64,000 nt of DNA from Auanema rhodensis (lineage: Eukaryota; Nematoda; Chromadorea; Rhabditida; Rhabditidae), in the NCBI GenBank assembly GCA_964057225.1, contig OZ059899.1, positions 8,494,001 to 8,558,000 on the forward strand, written 5' to 3'. Under the pieces are notes generated by a model that saw only the letters and a list, made by a program, of their open reading frames with translations, was not told where the DNA came from and made no database searches. Numbering within the stretch: position 1 is the first letter of the stretch; every line of letters begins with the position of its first letter. Position numbers and translations under genes: made by a program. Positions 11,556 through 25,283 of the stretch are shown piece after piece.

Positions 11556-14500
11556 TTTCTTGTGAATGTAAAATAACTATAGCTAGGTATGTATATCAGT
11601 AATCTTCAAGTTTGTATGAATCACATCATACAACACACTCAAATAAAGATTACATCATAGCGAAGCAAATGAATAAAAACATTATTCCAACAACATTCTT
11701 ACAGAATCAAAAAAAAAATATATGTAAAGACATTTGTACAGTACGTCCTTACAAACTGATTATAAGAAATATAGTAAAGTGTTATACCTTAGCCCGAATT
11801 CTATCTGATCATTTTTTTCTAAATATTATAAGAAATTATTTTTTTTTTGTTATTGATTTTTAAAATTATAATTTCATCAATGAATTATAATAAACCTGTG
11901 AATTTCTTTTAATTCAAAAAAAAATGTTTTGTTAATTCTTCTGTTATATATAAATATATGTTATATTCTATTATTATTATTTGTTTCATATACAAAACAA
12001 TGTAAAAAAAAAGATATAAATGAGAAAGAGACTCCGATGTCCGATGCACACCATTAAATGATTTTTGACTTTTGAACCTTTTTTTCGTATGTTTATCAGA
12101 TTAAACATTACAATTAACAAATTATTTTTTAATAAGAATCTTAATCATTAGTATAATCGATATTAACTATAAATACAATATTTAAATACATATATATACA
12201 TATATATACTATTTCTATAATATTTCAATGTAATGAAGTCAATAGGTTTTCTTCGTATTATTTTTAAAAAATTTAAGAACCAAGTCGTCATAGACATATC
12301 ACATTTCTGCCACACTAAAACCACATCTTGAGGACAAGCTAATTTTACTTAAAAAGAAAATGAGTGTTTTTCTTGTTTGAAAGGAAAAAATTAGTTTCTA
12401 TCTTAACAATTTTTTATACTTATTATTCTTAATAAAGTTCTAAAATAATAGTTCAGATATCTTAATATTAAATGTTATCATATAATATTTGATTTAGTAT
12501 TTAAGATTATTGTTGTATACAAACTTCTCTCAATGATATTTGAATTCCGTTCCATTTCTTTCATATGTGAACAGTTTCTATGAAATTTAAAAAGATATAT
12601 AGAATAATATTTTATATAAAAAATTTTGAATTACAGAATTTTTAATGAATGAAACCATTTTCTACTCCATTAAACTTTTTATTGTGTCTTTCGTTGATTT
12701 TTGTTTGAAAAAAAAGAGGAATATTGACATAATTCTGTAAATACTCTGTAGCTTGGTCTCAGTTTTCTCTCCAAATTTTGCACAATGATCTTAAAGATTA
12801 TCTCTATTATTGATTTTCAATATTTAAATAAAAAAATTTTAATTCAATTATCAAATAGTTTTAATTTAATTTTCTTATATTCGTGAATATGAAAGTAATT
12901 TTTCTTTGCCAAATTTATTATAAAGCCATAACTTTGAGAACAGCATAAGATTTTAGTTTTAAGGTCAAACAAAAAGTGCATATTGTCCTTCTTCTTATCA
13001 AGAATATATTTTGCAAAATTGATATGAAAGATTATGTAGGGAGACATATATATATATCTGAATTTTTTAAAATTATAACAACAAGAAAAATAAGATAATT
13101 TTTCTAATTTTTTTTGGGCACAGAAAGATACTTGAAACTCAGTACAATGTGAGAACATTTCAATTGAACCACTAATACTTTTTTAGCTTTTTTCCAATTT
13201 TGTTCCAAATCAATTTGCTAATTTTTGAGACATTGTTGCCTATTTTCAATTAATCGTATTTCATTCGAGATTAAGCTGTAGTTTTCAGAATCTGGCCTAG
13301 AAACACAAGCTAAGCTTGGATTACACAACAATTCAAAAAAAATCGACCTTGATTAGAAACAACAAATTAAATAACATTGTTTGTATCTTCCTTTTGTTCA
13401 AAATTCATGTACCAAACAATAGTATAAAATCCAATTCTTTTCTTTTGAGAATATTTCTTAAACGTAACAAGTTAATAAGCTTATATAACATATTATGTCT
13501 CATACTGTGTAGTATTGAAACTTTTCTATTTGAATATACATACATATCTTTATCTATTATCAATTATGTATATGCATTTTTTTATCGAATATCAAATGTT
13601 GACTTTTCGTTGCTCATATTGCTACCAATCAACCCACCGGACGTCTTTTCTCTGCACAAATCTACAATTTTCTCTTTTTTTTTCACTTTTTTTCTCATCC
13701 AATTCATTGTTCAGATGATGAGAGTGTATTCTGCTTTTTCTTCGGCTTACATTCAAAATCTCCGAAAACGCCAAGCAGTTCTTTCACTCTCAATTCATCT
13801 ACTTTCGCGTTGCACACACATACCACACTTTGGCTTTTAGATTGTGCCCAGTCTTTTGTTTCTCCCAATCATCATTTTCTCGATCTTATATCTTTTTTTA
13901 ACGTTTTCTACGATAATACTGCATAATTTTCAATCGTCTCTTATTGATTTTCTTTCAAAACACGCTTATTTCCTCTGAATCATTAGCCATGTGATAGCTT
14001 TTCCTACTACATCAAGTAATTTTCCACCTAAATAAGCATTCTTAAAGTTTTCAAATTGAAAGTATTATCTTTAATTTCATTATCATTTCTTCGAAACTTT
14101 ATCTGTAATAGAACTGTCAGCAGAGATTACAGACATTTTTGTACTAACATCTATCGCAAAAATTTTCTTTTACGTACAAATTCGTTTTGTCAAATACTGA
14201 TAATCTGATTTGAATGATAATTGTTCTTCTTTTTTCCTCCTTCTCTCACTCTCTTAATCTTTATACTCGAAATACCTCGTTGCTGTCTATTCCCACTCAC
14301 TTTCCCTCTCTAACAATCTCTCTCTTTATCTCTCTCTCGATCGCGCTCTGCTATGTCTGAACATTTCTTTTTTGCATTACTCAGCCATTACCACACATTG
14401 TTTCTTTTGCTTTTGACGTCAATTCGCAATATATCCTCCTACTATACTCATGTTTCGCATTTTTTATCTGAAAATCTTTATATTGCTTTCTACATATATA

Positions 14501-17500
14501 ATTATATTTTACATATAATCATGTTCATTAACAGCTTTTATATGAACAAATCAAGAAAGGATTATGTTTTCAATCATATGGATATATCTTCATATTATAT
14601 AAAAATATATTTTTATATTATTTCATCTTAGCCCATTCATCTCAATATTCTATTAATAACAATCATTTTTGAATACATCTTATTCGTCTATTATTCCAAT
14701 TTTTTGATGACATTCAATTTTGAACGCATTACTAATAATAATCAATTTCTTATCATATTTTTCTCGCAAATCATATGAATATGCTTCTAACAAATTATTA
14801 TAGTTTCTACAAATAAAATTATTTTCTAATTCATTTTCGAAATACAAAATTCTATTGTATACAAAAAACTAAATTTTGCAAAAACTCAATTTAAAATGAG
14901 AAACATATGCAACGTTATGAATACTTATTCTCAACCTATTTTTTTATTTTCAAAAGCTTAGATATCGATAATCACATTGCTTCTTTTACAACTATCTTTT
15001 CTTACTAACATTGAATAAAGAAAGAATTTTATTATTAATTTTGTCTTCACTATTATAGAAGAAAAACAAGATGATATCATTTTGTGCTGAATTTAAAGGT
15101 AAATAGAAAAAGAAAAAATATATATCATCTTTATAAAGATTTCTACTTGTTTTTCTTCTCATGAAACGATGAGAATTATAGAAAAAATCTAAGAAATTGC
15201 CTGAATTGCCTCTTCATTTCCGTTTGTTTATTTGCAAAAAAAACTCTTCATTTTTTCTTTTTAACAATTTTACCAAAGTTTACATATGTATATATGTACA
15301 TATATGGTGGCTTGGTTGAACACCAAAAAATAACATCTTATGATGAGTAGTCTAAGAGATATGTGAGCACTTAAGAATTTTCAGTGTTTTTTTTTTCATC
15401 TGTATTATCTCATTCCGTTTACAATTTTTTTGAAATATATTTTGATTTCAAAAAGAATTTAAAACATATGCACTTAGGCGGTGATTATAAAGATGACAAA
15501 AATCTGTTACATCCGCTTGTTTTTATCAAGATTATTGAGGAAAAGAATCTTGAATTTCATCTATTAGTTCACGAAAATTATTTTTTTGATTCTAGTTGCT
15601 ATGTAGTTAACATTTCTTTCAAATAAGCCACTATATATATATATATGTGTGTGTATATATGTGTGTATACATCTATAATTGATATATTATTTATCATATT
15701 CATAATTTTATTTGAAAACTTCTTTTAGTAATATCGCACTCTCGCTACTACCCCCTCCTTTCCTGTTGTCCTCTCTTTCTCTTTATCTATCCAGAAAAGT
15801 TTTATTGCACCTCTACATCATAGTTACAATGAAGTTTTTTTTTCTTTTCTTTTTTTTCAATATATTGCTTAATTCAAGCTATAGCTAATATTTTATTATT
15901 CAAGCTATTTGATTCTGTCAGGAGAGCGCAAAAATACAACCAAGCTGCTCTTCGAAGGTTTTCAACGAATTTATTGACCTAACTTCTTCTGATCGAACTA
16001 CTAGGCCACACACAAATAACATCTTGATTCATGTAAGTTTTAATGAATTTTCACCATTTAATTTTTTTCTTACTCTTTTATTGTCTACATAAACCGAAAA
16101 CCTAGACTGAAAATCAACTAATATCTACAGACCATATTTCCCGGATATGTGACGTTTTTGCTTTCGATTTGCAAAGATATTTCTTTTCCATATTTGCACA
16201 ACTGAAAACGATAAATGGATATAGTTCAAGCTAGATTCCATATTTCCTATTCTCCTTTATGCATTTCATTATACGGGTACACGTGCATTACGTTCTTCAA
16301 TTCATGTTGAATGCAACGATACTTGAAATGGTTCATTTCGTATAATTCCGTCGACAAATTTCTATTTTCAATTTTTTATGAAATTACAAATGAAGCCTTT
16401 TTTTTCTTCTGTATAAAGTGCTGATGTGCTTCATATTTTGGTTATTCCCTATAAAATTATATTATCTCTTATAGTTTTTAATCTATATTATTTGAAACTC
16501 GCTAGGTCACAAGCTTCATTTCAAACTTTATTTTTCTCCTGATGTTACGAAATAGTCAAACAATCTAGTATCAGCTTATCAAATACCTCTGCCAAAGTCA
16601 GATGAGTTTTCTTTTATTTTATCATCACGCAACTGCTCTCTCTCTCAAAATCACATGGTAGTATATGAAGCAGAACAAGAACACATAGATACACAATTTT
16701 ATCGTCCAACCAGGTGTTTTTTACTAGTTATTGGTATACTTGTTTATCCTATTTATTTCAATTTTATAGTTTGGATTGATATTATAATTCCTTTTTCAGC
16801 TATACTTATCTCACTTATCCGTTCAGTTTTTCTCTGATTACAAAAAAAAAACTAAGAAAATATTCTTCAACAGATGGTATTTATTTGCATTGTATCATGA
16901 GTATCATGAGTTTGTTCGCACTGTGCATCACTTTTTCTACTTATCTTCACATTTCTATCTTTTCTACCTTCTTCACACCACATATTCTTCTATATCTCTT
17001 CCTATTTCTCTTCTCCTATATTCCCTCCAATAGTCTCTCTCCCTCTTTTTCTTCATCCTCTTTCAGTTTGAGCTCGTCTTCTGTTCCACTCGTGACCGAC
17101 TTTCTATCGATGACAACGACGACTTGTTTTCCGGACTCCTCTTGCCGATCTGCTGTCCTCCGTTTTCGTTGGTTCTCTCAGCTCCTGCTTCATTTTGAGT
17201 AAAACATATATTTCACACTCTTGGTTTTTTTTCTTTCGTTTCAACCAACAACCAAGATTATTTTTTATTGCATAACTATTTTTCATATTTTCAACATCAA
17301 CCAACTCTTTGTAAATATTCTATATTCGGATTGACTCAATGCGGTCTGAGTTTCAAATTACATCGTTTAGTATAATATATAATGGAATACAAGCCCGTTT
17401 TCAACTTAATTTTCCACCATCATAAAACCCATTCCAATAACAAATAGAAGTTTTATTTTTTTAATTAGTTTACTATTTGAGAAAACAGCTATGAATTCCA

Positions 17501-20253
17501 CGAAGGTGGTCAAACTAGCAACATCAGACACTGCAAATCTAGTTGCGGCAATTACCATCCAATCCGACTTAAGTCGGTATGACATTAAGGCGACTCAAAA
17601 GCCATATTTCATTCTTGATTTTGTCTTCATATTTCTGTCTTTGTAGAACATTGTCTACCGTGACCTGACATAGTACGCTACCAGCACTTTTAGTGCTCAA
17701 CGAACATCTCGACGAACTTTAAAATTACACTTCAGCTTATTTCTCCTCTTAGATAAAAAATATAGTTATTTTTTTACTCATTCGTGGCTTTTCATACTAG
17801 GGTTCAAATAATTGTTCCTTTTCCTATATTCAGTTCAGAAAACACAAGACTTTTTGAAAAAATAAAAATAGTGAACTTATGGAATAATGAAAAACCAAGC
17901 TGTTGAGGTCTTCAGGATTTTTCAAAAACAATCCCTATGCATTTAAAAATGACGCAACCACCCTTTCAGAGCCGTTTGAATAAAAAAACAACGTTTCACC
18001 TAGTGCATATAAGTGCAGAAGCACAACGAAAAAAAGAAGCATTAAATCACGGCATCCGAATCCATTAACAGAGATATAAGCTAATGAATGTTATTAGAAG
18101 TTTATTTGTTCAGAACTTTTAACTAAGACTAGCAAAAGAACTGATATGCTATATAGAGTTGAATAATTAAAAATATATAAATTATACAATTTCATTTCCT
18201 TTTTTTGTCTGCCCTACGGTGATCAATACTATTTTATATACATATTTCCTCTGGGCTGGCATAATCATGTAGGAGATGTGTAATAACAATACCGTTTTCT
18301 TATTTATTTAAATCGCCATTTTTTCGATTATGATATTTGAAATTAACCGTTTCATTATAAAAAACACACACATTTTTCTCGAGAAAAGACTAATACTAAG
18401 TAATACACGTCATGTTTAAAGGAATACAATTTAGTTAAAAAATCAGCTTATACTTGACGAGATCAATAACATTAAAGAATCTGTCTATGCATATGTCCTC
18501 CTCTGAGTACTCGCGCTGGTTGTGGTAGACGCAGTCCACTGCCTTCGTCTTCGTGCTAGGACTCTCTTTCTCTAATCCATAGCTTCCCATGGCGAGGTTT
18601 CGACTCCGCCCTACTATCTCCCAAACACACCAAGATATCATAGCGCTAGGTTTATTCCTATTTTTTGTTGTCGCTATTCAATAAACTGTTGCATTATTTT
18701 TTTAAAATCTATTCTGTTTAATATTTGTTAATAATTGGTTCTGTAGTTTTTTTCGATCATTTCAAATATAATTTCGCTAGAAATTGTCATGGCGACACTA
18801 AGTATATTTGTGCTCTTTTTGCTTCAAACAGATTGCGAAATTCAACGAGTTTCTGTCTTTTGGCTACATCGGTTAAATTTTTACATGTTATCGCTTTCAC
18901 ACGAGCTTCTGTTTATTTTCATATATTTTCAAAATGTTTACATCATATTTTGAACTTTCTCACGTTGTTTTTGTGTAAAACTCATTATTTTCTTTACAGT
19001 TATCACGCATCTCGTTCGGCTACGAGAAGCTATTGACGATTGAAATAGTGCTATGAGCATAGGCCCTCATCAAACTAACATCTACAGGTTTGTTCTTTTT
19101 TTCATGATATATGTCTGTTGTACGGATATTACACTGCACGTTGTTCATATATCCATTTTTGTTTTTGATTTTTTGACTTTTTCTTGAGAATTAGATTCAA
19201 AACTCCTATAGGGAATATAAAATATGTTCATTAATTTGTTCACTAATAATAAAAAAAAAACAGTTGATATATCATACATAATGCAGGCCCTGTTGCTCGT
19301 TAATCTGCTCTTTGCTAATCCGCTTTCCTTATAAATCTCTTACAAATTTACTATCAGATGATCTTAACATCTCTCCGGTTTTGTTTCTTTTTTTTTCACC
19401 TTTCGGCCGCTGACCATTTTAAAATTCATCTTCTACTTCATTGAATTAATACCCTTTAAAAAAATACCTTTAGTTCCTTATTCATCTTTCAAAGTTGTAT
19501 TCAATCCTTTTAAACTTTTTTCAAACATTTTCTTAGTCATCAATCCTGCCAACGTTTAGTGGAAAATGTTTTATATTTTGAGTTCCTCATGGTATTGATC
19601 TTTTTTTACTATAGATTATAGTTTATTAGATTCTCATATCGAACTTCTATTTGAGAAGTTTATCTTATCTATTCAAAAAGTTTGATTAAATTTCTTCTGT
19701 TTTGCTCGCGTCACATTCAGTTTTCTTGTTTTTTTTCGACCAATAAAATTATCTTTATTGACTCAAGACTGTTTGCAATTAGTCTTTGACTGTTTGTATC
19801 ATTACATCTCAATTCCCTTCCGGATTTCTTCGGAGAAATTTTGAAAAACGGTTTAGCTGTTTTTATCTGAACCAAACCTGTCCTGAAATTCCACCTTCCG
19901 TTCTTTTGCCTTAAATGTCTTTCAAATACGTTTGCATGTCGGAATGACGGCTTCCATTTCCCTTTTAAATTCAGCGTGTAATGTCATGATCTATTAGAAT
20001 TTATAAGGAAGATTCTTAGTCTAATTTTTATAGCCGGTTGACAAATAGGGACTTGGCCCCGGCTGCTGAATACTGCAGAGCGCAGCACGAATTCGGTTGC
20101 CGTTGACTAGTGCAGGACATTATTCACAAAAGAACCGTATTTCATTGTATTTATTTACAACCACCTTGATTAATATTTTTAGAGGTTAGTTTTTTCTCAG
20201 TCATGCTTTACTATCAAGCTTTTTAAGATATAAACATTATTTATCAATATAAA
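11556..20253. other. 8.7-kb region with no recognised gene
   Basis: No multi-exon model could be built. From about 13.3 to 17.3 kb the plus strand is strongly T+C-rich, with CT tracts near 14220-14350 and a TA/TG microsatellite near 15632-15672. A more GC-rich patch at 18480-18640 has a 68-codon open frame on the minus strand, ending in residues such as EEDICIDRFFNVIDLVKY. It has no splice partners I could find, so it is not called as a gene. The region could hold long introns, regulatory DNA for the PRL phosphatase gene, or non-coding RNA. Confidence 0.5.
15632..15672. repeat. TA/TG microsatellite
   Basis: A run of alternating TA followed by TG/TA dinucleotides, visible directly. It lies in the gene-poor region and has no coding role. 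Confidence 0.8.
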
Positions 20254-21047
20254 ATGGGTAGTGCGACCGCTCAAAAAAGAATGGCTGTAAGCCCAGCTTA
20301 TTTCAAGCCTGCTCCTTCCGAAATTGCGTTCGGTCGTATGCGGTATGTTTTTATTTACTTTATCTTGTTTAATATCGCCTTTGCAGATTTCTTATCACTG
20401 ATCGACCAAACGATAGCTCAATTAACAGTTTCATTGAAGTGAGATTTTATTCTTTTCTTTTATTAAATCAATTTTTTGACTTTCAGGAATTAGATAAACA
20501 TTCTGCGAAGTCTGTAGTTAGGGTTTGTGAACCTTCCTATGAAATCAAACCTCTTACTGAGCATGGTATTGATGTTCTTGATTGGGAATTTTCCGATGGT
20601 AGCCCTCCACCAAAAGAAGTAAGCTGGAAATCGTTATATAATATTATTATGCGTTTCTTAGGTTATTCGCGATTGGCTGAATTTGGTGAGATCATCTTTC
20701 AAAGATTCCAGCAGTCCCGAGCAATGCATCGCTGGTACGCTTTTTTATCTATTTTGCTGTTGTAGTTATTCACTTTTAGTTCATTGCGTAGCTGGTCTTG
20801 GTAGGGCTCCTGTACTGGTTGCTCTAGCTCTTATTGAAGCTGGAATGAAATATGAAGATGCTGTTGATCTTATACGAAGGTAGTGGTTTTGTTGTTGCTT
20901 CATTCAATACGTTATGTTTTCAGACATCGAAGAGGAGCTCTTAATCAAAGGCAGCTAACTTTCTTAGAGAAGTATAAGCCCACCGGAGAATTACGTAAGC
21001 TACGTTATTCCATTGATGGCAAGCCCAAAGCGTGCTGTATTATGTGA
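20254..21047 (+). CDS. PRL-type protein tyrosine phosphatase (PTP4A)
   Basis: Six exons: 20254-20342, 20387-20438, 20487-20618, 20662-20734, 20780-20879, 20924-21047; 189 residues. The PTP signature HCVAGLGR gives catalytic Cys118 and Arg124, with Ala after the Arg as in PRLs. The WPD-type loop lies around Asp84 in LDWEFSDG. The C-terminus is a polybasic stretch then CCIM, a CAAX box, so farnesylation on Cys186 and membrane attachment are expected. PRLs act in growth control and bind CNNM magnesium transporters (family knowledge). The start was chosen because the first exon matches the family N-terminus with a modest extension; family members are usually about 170 residues. Confidence 0.95.
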
Positions 21048-21493
21048 TTTTTTTTTGTGTTACTATCGCTTATTTTAAAAGCTATTATTTCAAAGCAAAC
21101 CTCTGAGCTTACCGTCCCGGTTATTAAGTTATCCTCTAACACTATTAATTAATCTTGTGATTGCTCTTTATATTGTAGTACAATACTGGATATGAAAAGC
21201 ATTTCGATTCGATGTTCTGTTTTTTTATTACGATAATTTTAAAGACATTTTTGTTTTTGATTCTTTTGTTCGCCTTTGTATTATATAATGCTCTCGTTTT
21301 ATTTTTGCTAAAAAGCAATTCACCGTTTCAATGCTCTTACTTCTAATAAGTCGTGATATATATTGATCATTATTCAATCGTATCGAAGTTATGCGAATTG
21401 TCACTTTCCAGTGCCCATAAGAATGAATAGTAATCCGAAATATTGTGTATGTACATGTATTTGAGATAAAACATATATACAAATAGAAATGAT
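21048..21493. other. Convergent intergenic spacer
   Basis: Shared 3' flank between the PRL phosphatase gene (+) and the small membrane protein gene (-). AT-rich; nothing else recognised. Confidence 0.6.
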
Positions 21494-21903
21494 TTACAAT
21501 TCAACAAGTCTTCCTTCCTCATTGATGTCGTCCTCATTCTCGTCTTTATCATAACCAACTTCGAAAGCTCCTGATAAAACTGCTGCAGTTAGTTCATCTT
21601 CATCGTCATCTTCCCCCAAGGCACGGCGTCGTTTTCTTAATTAAGTTATACAATCACAAAAAGCTAAAATAAATTAAACCTTCGAAGTCGAGCTTTATAG
21701 CACTGCATGCACTTGGTGATAACAAAACATGTCACAAAGAGTATAACTCCTCCAGATAAAAACGTTATTACAGCGAACATAACGGATTCTAGGTCTTGCC
21801 CGAAAGTTTTTATTACTCTACCAGCTTTTGCTACAAAACAATAATATTCAGATAACTAAAATCCTTACTTACTTGGTGAAGGTTTCTGAAGCAAATCCGT
21901 CAT
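21494..21903 (-). CDS. Small single-pass membrane protein with acidic tail, function unknown
   Basis: Three exons: 21873-21903, 21680-21830, 21494-21635; 107 residues. A short N-terminus (MTDLLQKPSPTKAGRVIKTF) precedes a single hydrophobic segment (residues about 27-50, ending ITKCMQCYKARL). The tail has a basic stop-transfer cluster (RRKRRR), then a strongly Asp/Glu-rich region ending EEGRLVEL. There is no signal peptide. The CMQC pair next to the membrane could be palmitoylated (inference). No named family was recognised. It lies about 950 bp downstream of porcupine on the same strand. Confidence 0.75.
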
Positions 21904-22859
21904 TTATTTTTTAAATTTCATCTGTTTAACTAGAACGTAGGTGAAAAAGTGGATGAAGAAGAATTCAGAACCACTAATTTTTCGTTAATACATCAAAGTG
22001 AAAGAGAAAAGGCAGCTGAACGTGAAAGAGAACGAGATAATAGCTGAAGAGGAAGAGTATGAATGAATCGCTTCTGTTTTGCATGTACAAGCTGTTTGCT
22101 TCGAAACAGCTGTCCTTCTTCAATGTGAGTTTTCATCTTTTGCGAGACGAAGGCTAAGGATACGTTAGATATAATCGTCTCTGCTCTCACTTATATTCAA
22201 TAATTTGATTTCCTCAGGTACGAAATGTACTACTACATCTATGAATTTTTAGAACATTATCTAAAAATTTACCAATAGATGATTTACATGAAATTAATAT
22301 CTTAATACATTTCGCACGTTACGTTTAAGAAATGTGTTGATTGATCTTGTGGAAGTAAAGAAAAATAAACAAAGTTTCCCGGTGTCAAAATAATTGTTCA
22401 TTTACTCAAACTGCTTCAACGTTTTGTTTTGGTTTATTAAATACGACATGACAATTTTCGAATTTGAATGTAAAATACAATTATAATCGAGCATGTGAAA
22501 ATAATTTGAATGTTAAAAAAATTCAAATCACGTGCCTTATAAAGCTTCTAATTCCAAGCATGAGTGCATACTTCCTCAAATCTAAGTTGCACGTGTTTTA
22601 TCGAATATAACTTAACATCTGTAGCTTTATTTCGTGTAAGAATTATAAATTCAAACAAATATGTGATCAATTCGACAGAATTAACATAGTTTTCAAAATT
22701 GTGGATATATTACTGAGCAGAGCTCAAATGCCGTTTTATAAAACGTTAGGAAAAGGTTTGAAAATGAGAGACTGCTGTTAATCATAACAATTTTTTTGTA
22801 AAGTTAATAGAAATAAGAGTTAAAAATCAAATACACTTAAAAATATGAATATTCACCAG
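21904..22859. other. Intergenic between porcupine and the small membrane protein gene
   Basis: AT-rich sequence holding the 3' flank of porcupine and the promoter side of the downstream minus-strand gene. A purine-rich stretch at 21950-22190 is open on one strand but has no coding support. Confidence 0.5.
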
Positions 22860-24595
22860 TTAGCTAATGGGCATCAAATTTCGACACTTTATAAAATTCA
22901 ACAAAAAATATGCAACATGAGTGCATAACGCAATTTTGAAACTTGCAAAACTATGTGTTTCCCATTTGTTATAAATCTGATGAAAAGAGTCATCTTGATT
23001 TTCGAGGCCATCGAAAAGCATACCCAAATAAATTAGATGATAAATGGCCACCAGAATGAATATCAAGTTTAAAGCAAAAGTTAACCAATGAGACTGAAAT
23101 ATTAAGAGTATCTATACACATACGTGCAACAACTAACTGATTTTCTTTTATGTGTACATTTATCTTTACATTCCCTAGCCTGAACACATGCAGAAAACAT
23201 ATTGCTAAGTTCATGACGTAAACCTAGAAAAAAAACTATATTCTTTTTCTTTTGAAATGCTTTCTAACATGTTTCCACATATGTTAAATATCCCAGTGAT
23301 AATAGCACAATAGAAAGCTTCACATTAAATCCCTAAAAACTTATTGGACTCATATTATTTTAAAAAAAAAGCTTCACATGCAAGAGAGAACTGACGAAGA
23401 ATGTAAATCCTATAGCAATTGAGGATTTTCCTAGCTTGGAAGCTGGCTTATAGATATCTAAACGGATTATTTTTTCAATAAATTCAAGAATTAATTACTA
23501 ACAATTTTTGAGATATTTGTGCATAGGCAAATTCCAAGCTATGACAATGTCAACAACTGAACGAGGAACTTCCACCCGTAGAGGCTTCACTATCCATCCA
23601 CCTCCACCTGTGAGCCAGAAAAGTGCTAAAAGCAGGTTGTAAAAATGAAGTTAAAACATATTACCTTGAGAAAAGAAACAAATAAAGTAGTGGCTAGTTC
23701 TAAATTCAAAAGCTGTTACATAATCCTTAACCAATAAAGGAACAGAAAAAACTGAGGAGCACGACGACAGTAACACACAACAAATGCTAAATAGGATACA
23801 TAGAGCGGCACGTCCACCACTACGGAGCTCTTCCTGAAAAACATGTTCAAGACATATGAATCACTTTGAATTTACCCAAAAAGATCTACGTCTAAAAGAC
23901 TCTACAAATTCTTTGAATGTACAGAAAGGTCCAAATATAATAGAGGCGGGATTGTAAAGATAAGCAATATAAGATAAAGTCCCTGTGTATGGTAATGTAC
24001 CATTTTCGAAGTCAAATGCAAAAGAGGACAAGCGCATCACTATAGACATCAAAATTCCGCGTATTGAAGCTGTTTGAGAAGACTCATATCGAAATTCACT
24101 GAAAACAGTTAAAATTCTCAACAACAACAACAAAAGAAACTGACAGAAAAATCAACAGCAAGCAAGAAGAAAAGGTAACAATAAAACCTTTCTTGGCAAG
24201 TGGAGCGGCTACGATGTAAATAAGTGAAGTAATAGGATATAGAAGGATAATATTGAATAAGTGATCACTCTTAACAAAATCACACAAAGCATAAAGTCCG
24301 CACATAATAATGACTAAACACTTTAGAGCACCGGGAAAACCTGGAATGTAAACCCGCAAGATAATCAAAAATAATGTTGACACTTACAGGTTAACTGAAT
24401 TAAACGATGGCATAAACAGAGCAGAACTAATCGAAATAATTCAACCTGTAAGGAGCCTAAGACTCCACTAGTACATTGAACAAGTTCTTCAGTTGTATCG
24501 ACTAAGAATAAATCATCATGTTGAAGTTCAAAAAAATTGCCATGCATCCGTATCAATTCATCCTCATCGAATAAAATCTCGGAAGAAATATCCAT
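22860..24595 (-). CDS. Porcupine, Wnt O-acyltransferase (MBOAT family)
   Basis: Nine exons: 24388-24595, 24157-24340, 23876-24098, 23665-23833, 23503-23625, 23378-23457, 23269-23332, 23138-23223, 22860-23093; about 456 residues, close to vertebrate PORCN. It is a multi-pass ER membrane enzyme that attaches palmitoleate to Wnt before secretion. Diagnostic segments are the MBOAT motif AWNLPMHKYLKN (Asn293), the catalytic His329 in FVSSLLHG, the Cys-rich NMFSACVQARECKDKC, and the C-terminal HLIYLGMLFD followed by YNKW. The exon 2/3 junction (about 24099-24156) uses a weak GTTGAT donor and is the least certain part. In C. elegans the orthologue is mom-1. Confidence 0.93.
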
Positions 24596-25283
24596 TCCTA
24601 ATTAAGTTGAGCCATAGGTTTATTTCTAAAAATGATACAAAAACTATTATAAATAATGCTCAAAAGGATATCAAAATATAATAAGTTATAATAATACAAC
24701 AAATCTCACAGCTCTTTTTATTTTTCTTGCGTGAGTAGTTGTGCGGTGTTGTGTTGTTTGCTGGTATTTTATTATTTTGTACCGCGTTCAAATGTTGTTG
24801 AAATTCAAAGGTTTGTATGCCAATTTTTACATCCGAACTGTTATCTACATTCTTATTTCAGAAGACAATTCGTCAATCTCTTCTTATTAACTACCAACAA
24901 TAGAATGGCTTCTGTAGTCTTACTAATGAGGGAAAACAGTAGGGACAAGCCACATTAGAGATATCTAGTTACTTTATTTTCCCATTCTTATATTTGGACC
25001 CTGACCTATACGGGCTCGCTGACCTTGCATGTACTGCTCAACGAGGCAAAAGATAAAGAAAAATAGGCCCGGTACGCCCATAGCTGGTGACACAGCCAAC
25101 CTATGACCTCAACACAACCATCATCTACTGATCGTACAGCACAAATGAAATCATATTGATTGATTCCTCATCTAACCCTTATAAAGCCCTTTATCCCATG
25201 CACATATGTTTTTGTTTGTTTCAAGTATTTTTTATAGGTACTTTGATAAACGTACAAGTTAAATTCGTTATTGGGGGAAAAGG
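24596..25283. other. Divergent promoter region between porcupine and the LRR paralogue
   Basis: Head-to-head spacer of 688 bp. It contains a block near 24996-25035 (GGACCCTGAC ... CGGG ... GACCTTG) that resembles a block near 32654-32694 upstream of the full-length Scribble gene. No exon was recognised. Confidence 0.5.

Noticed and set aside
18435-18641. 68-codon minus-strand frame in a GC-richer patch
   Set aside because: Residues are partly plausible but no acceptor/donor partners or family were found; left inside the gene-poor entry.
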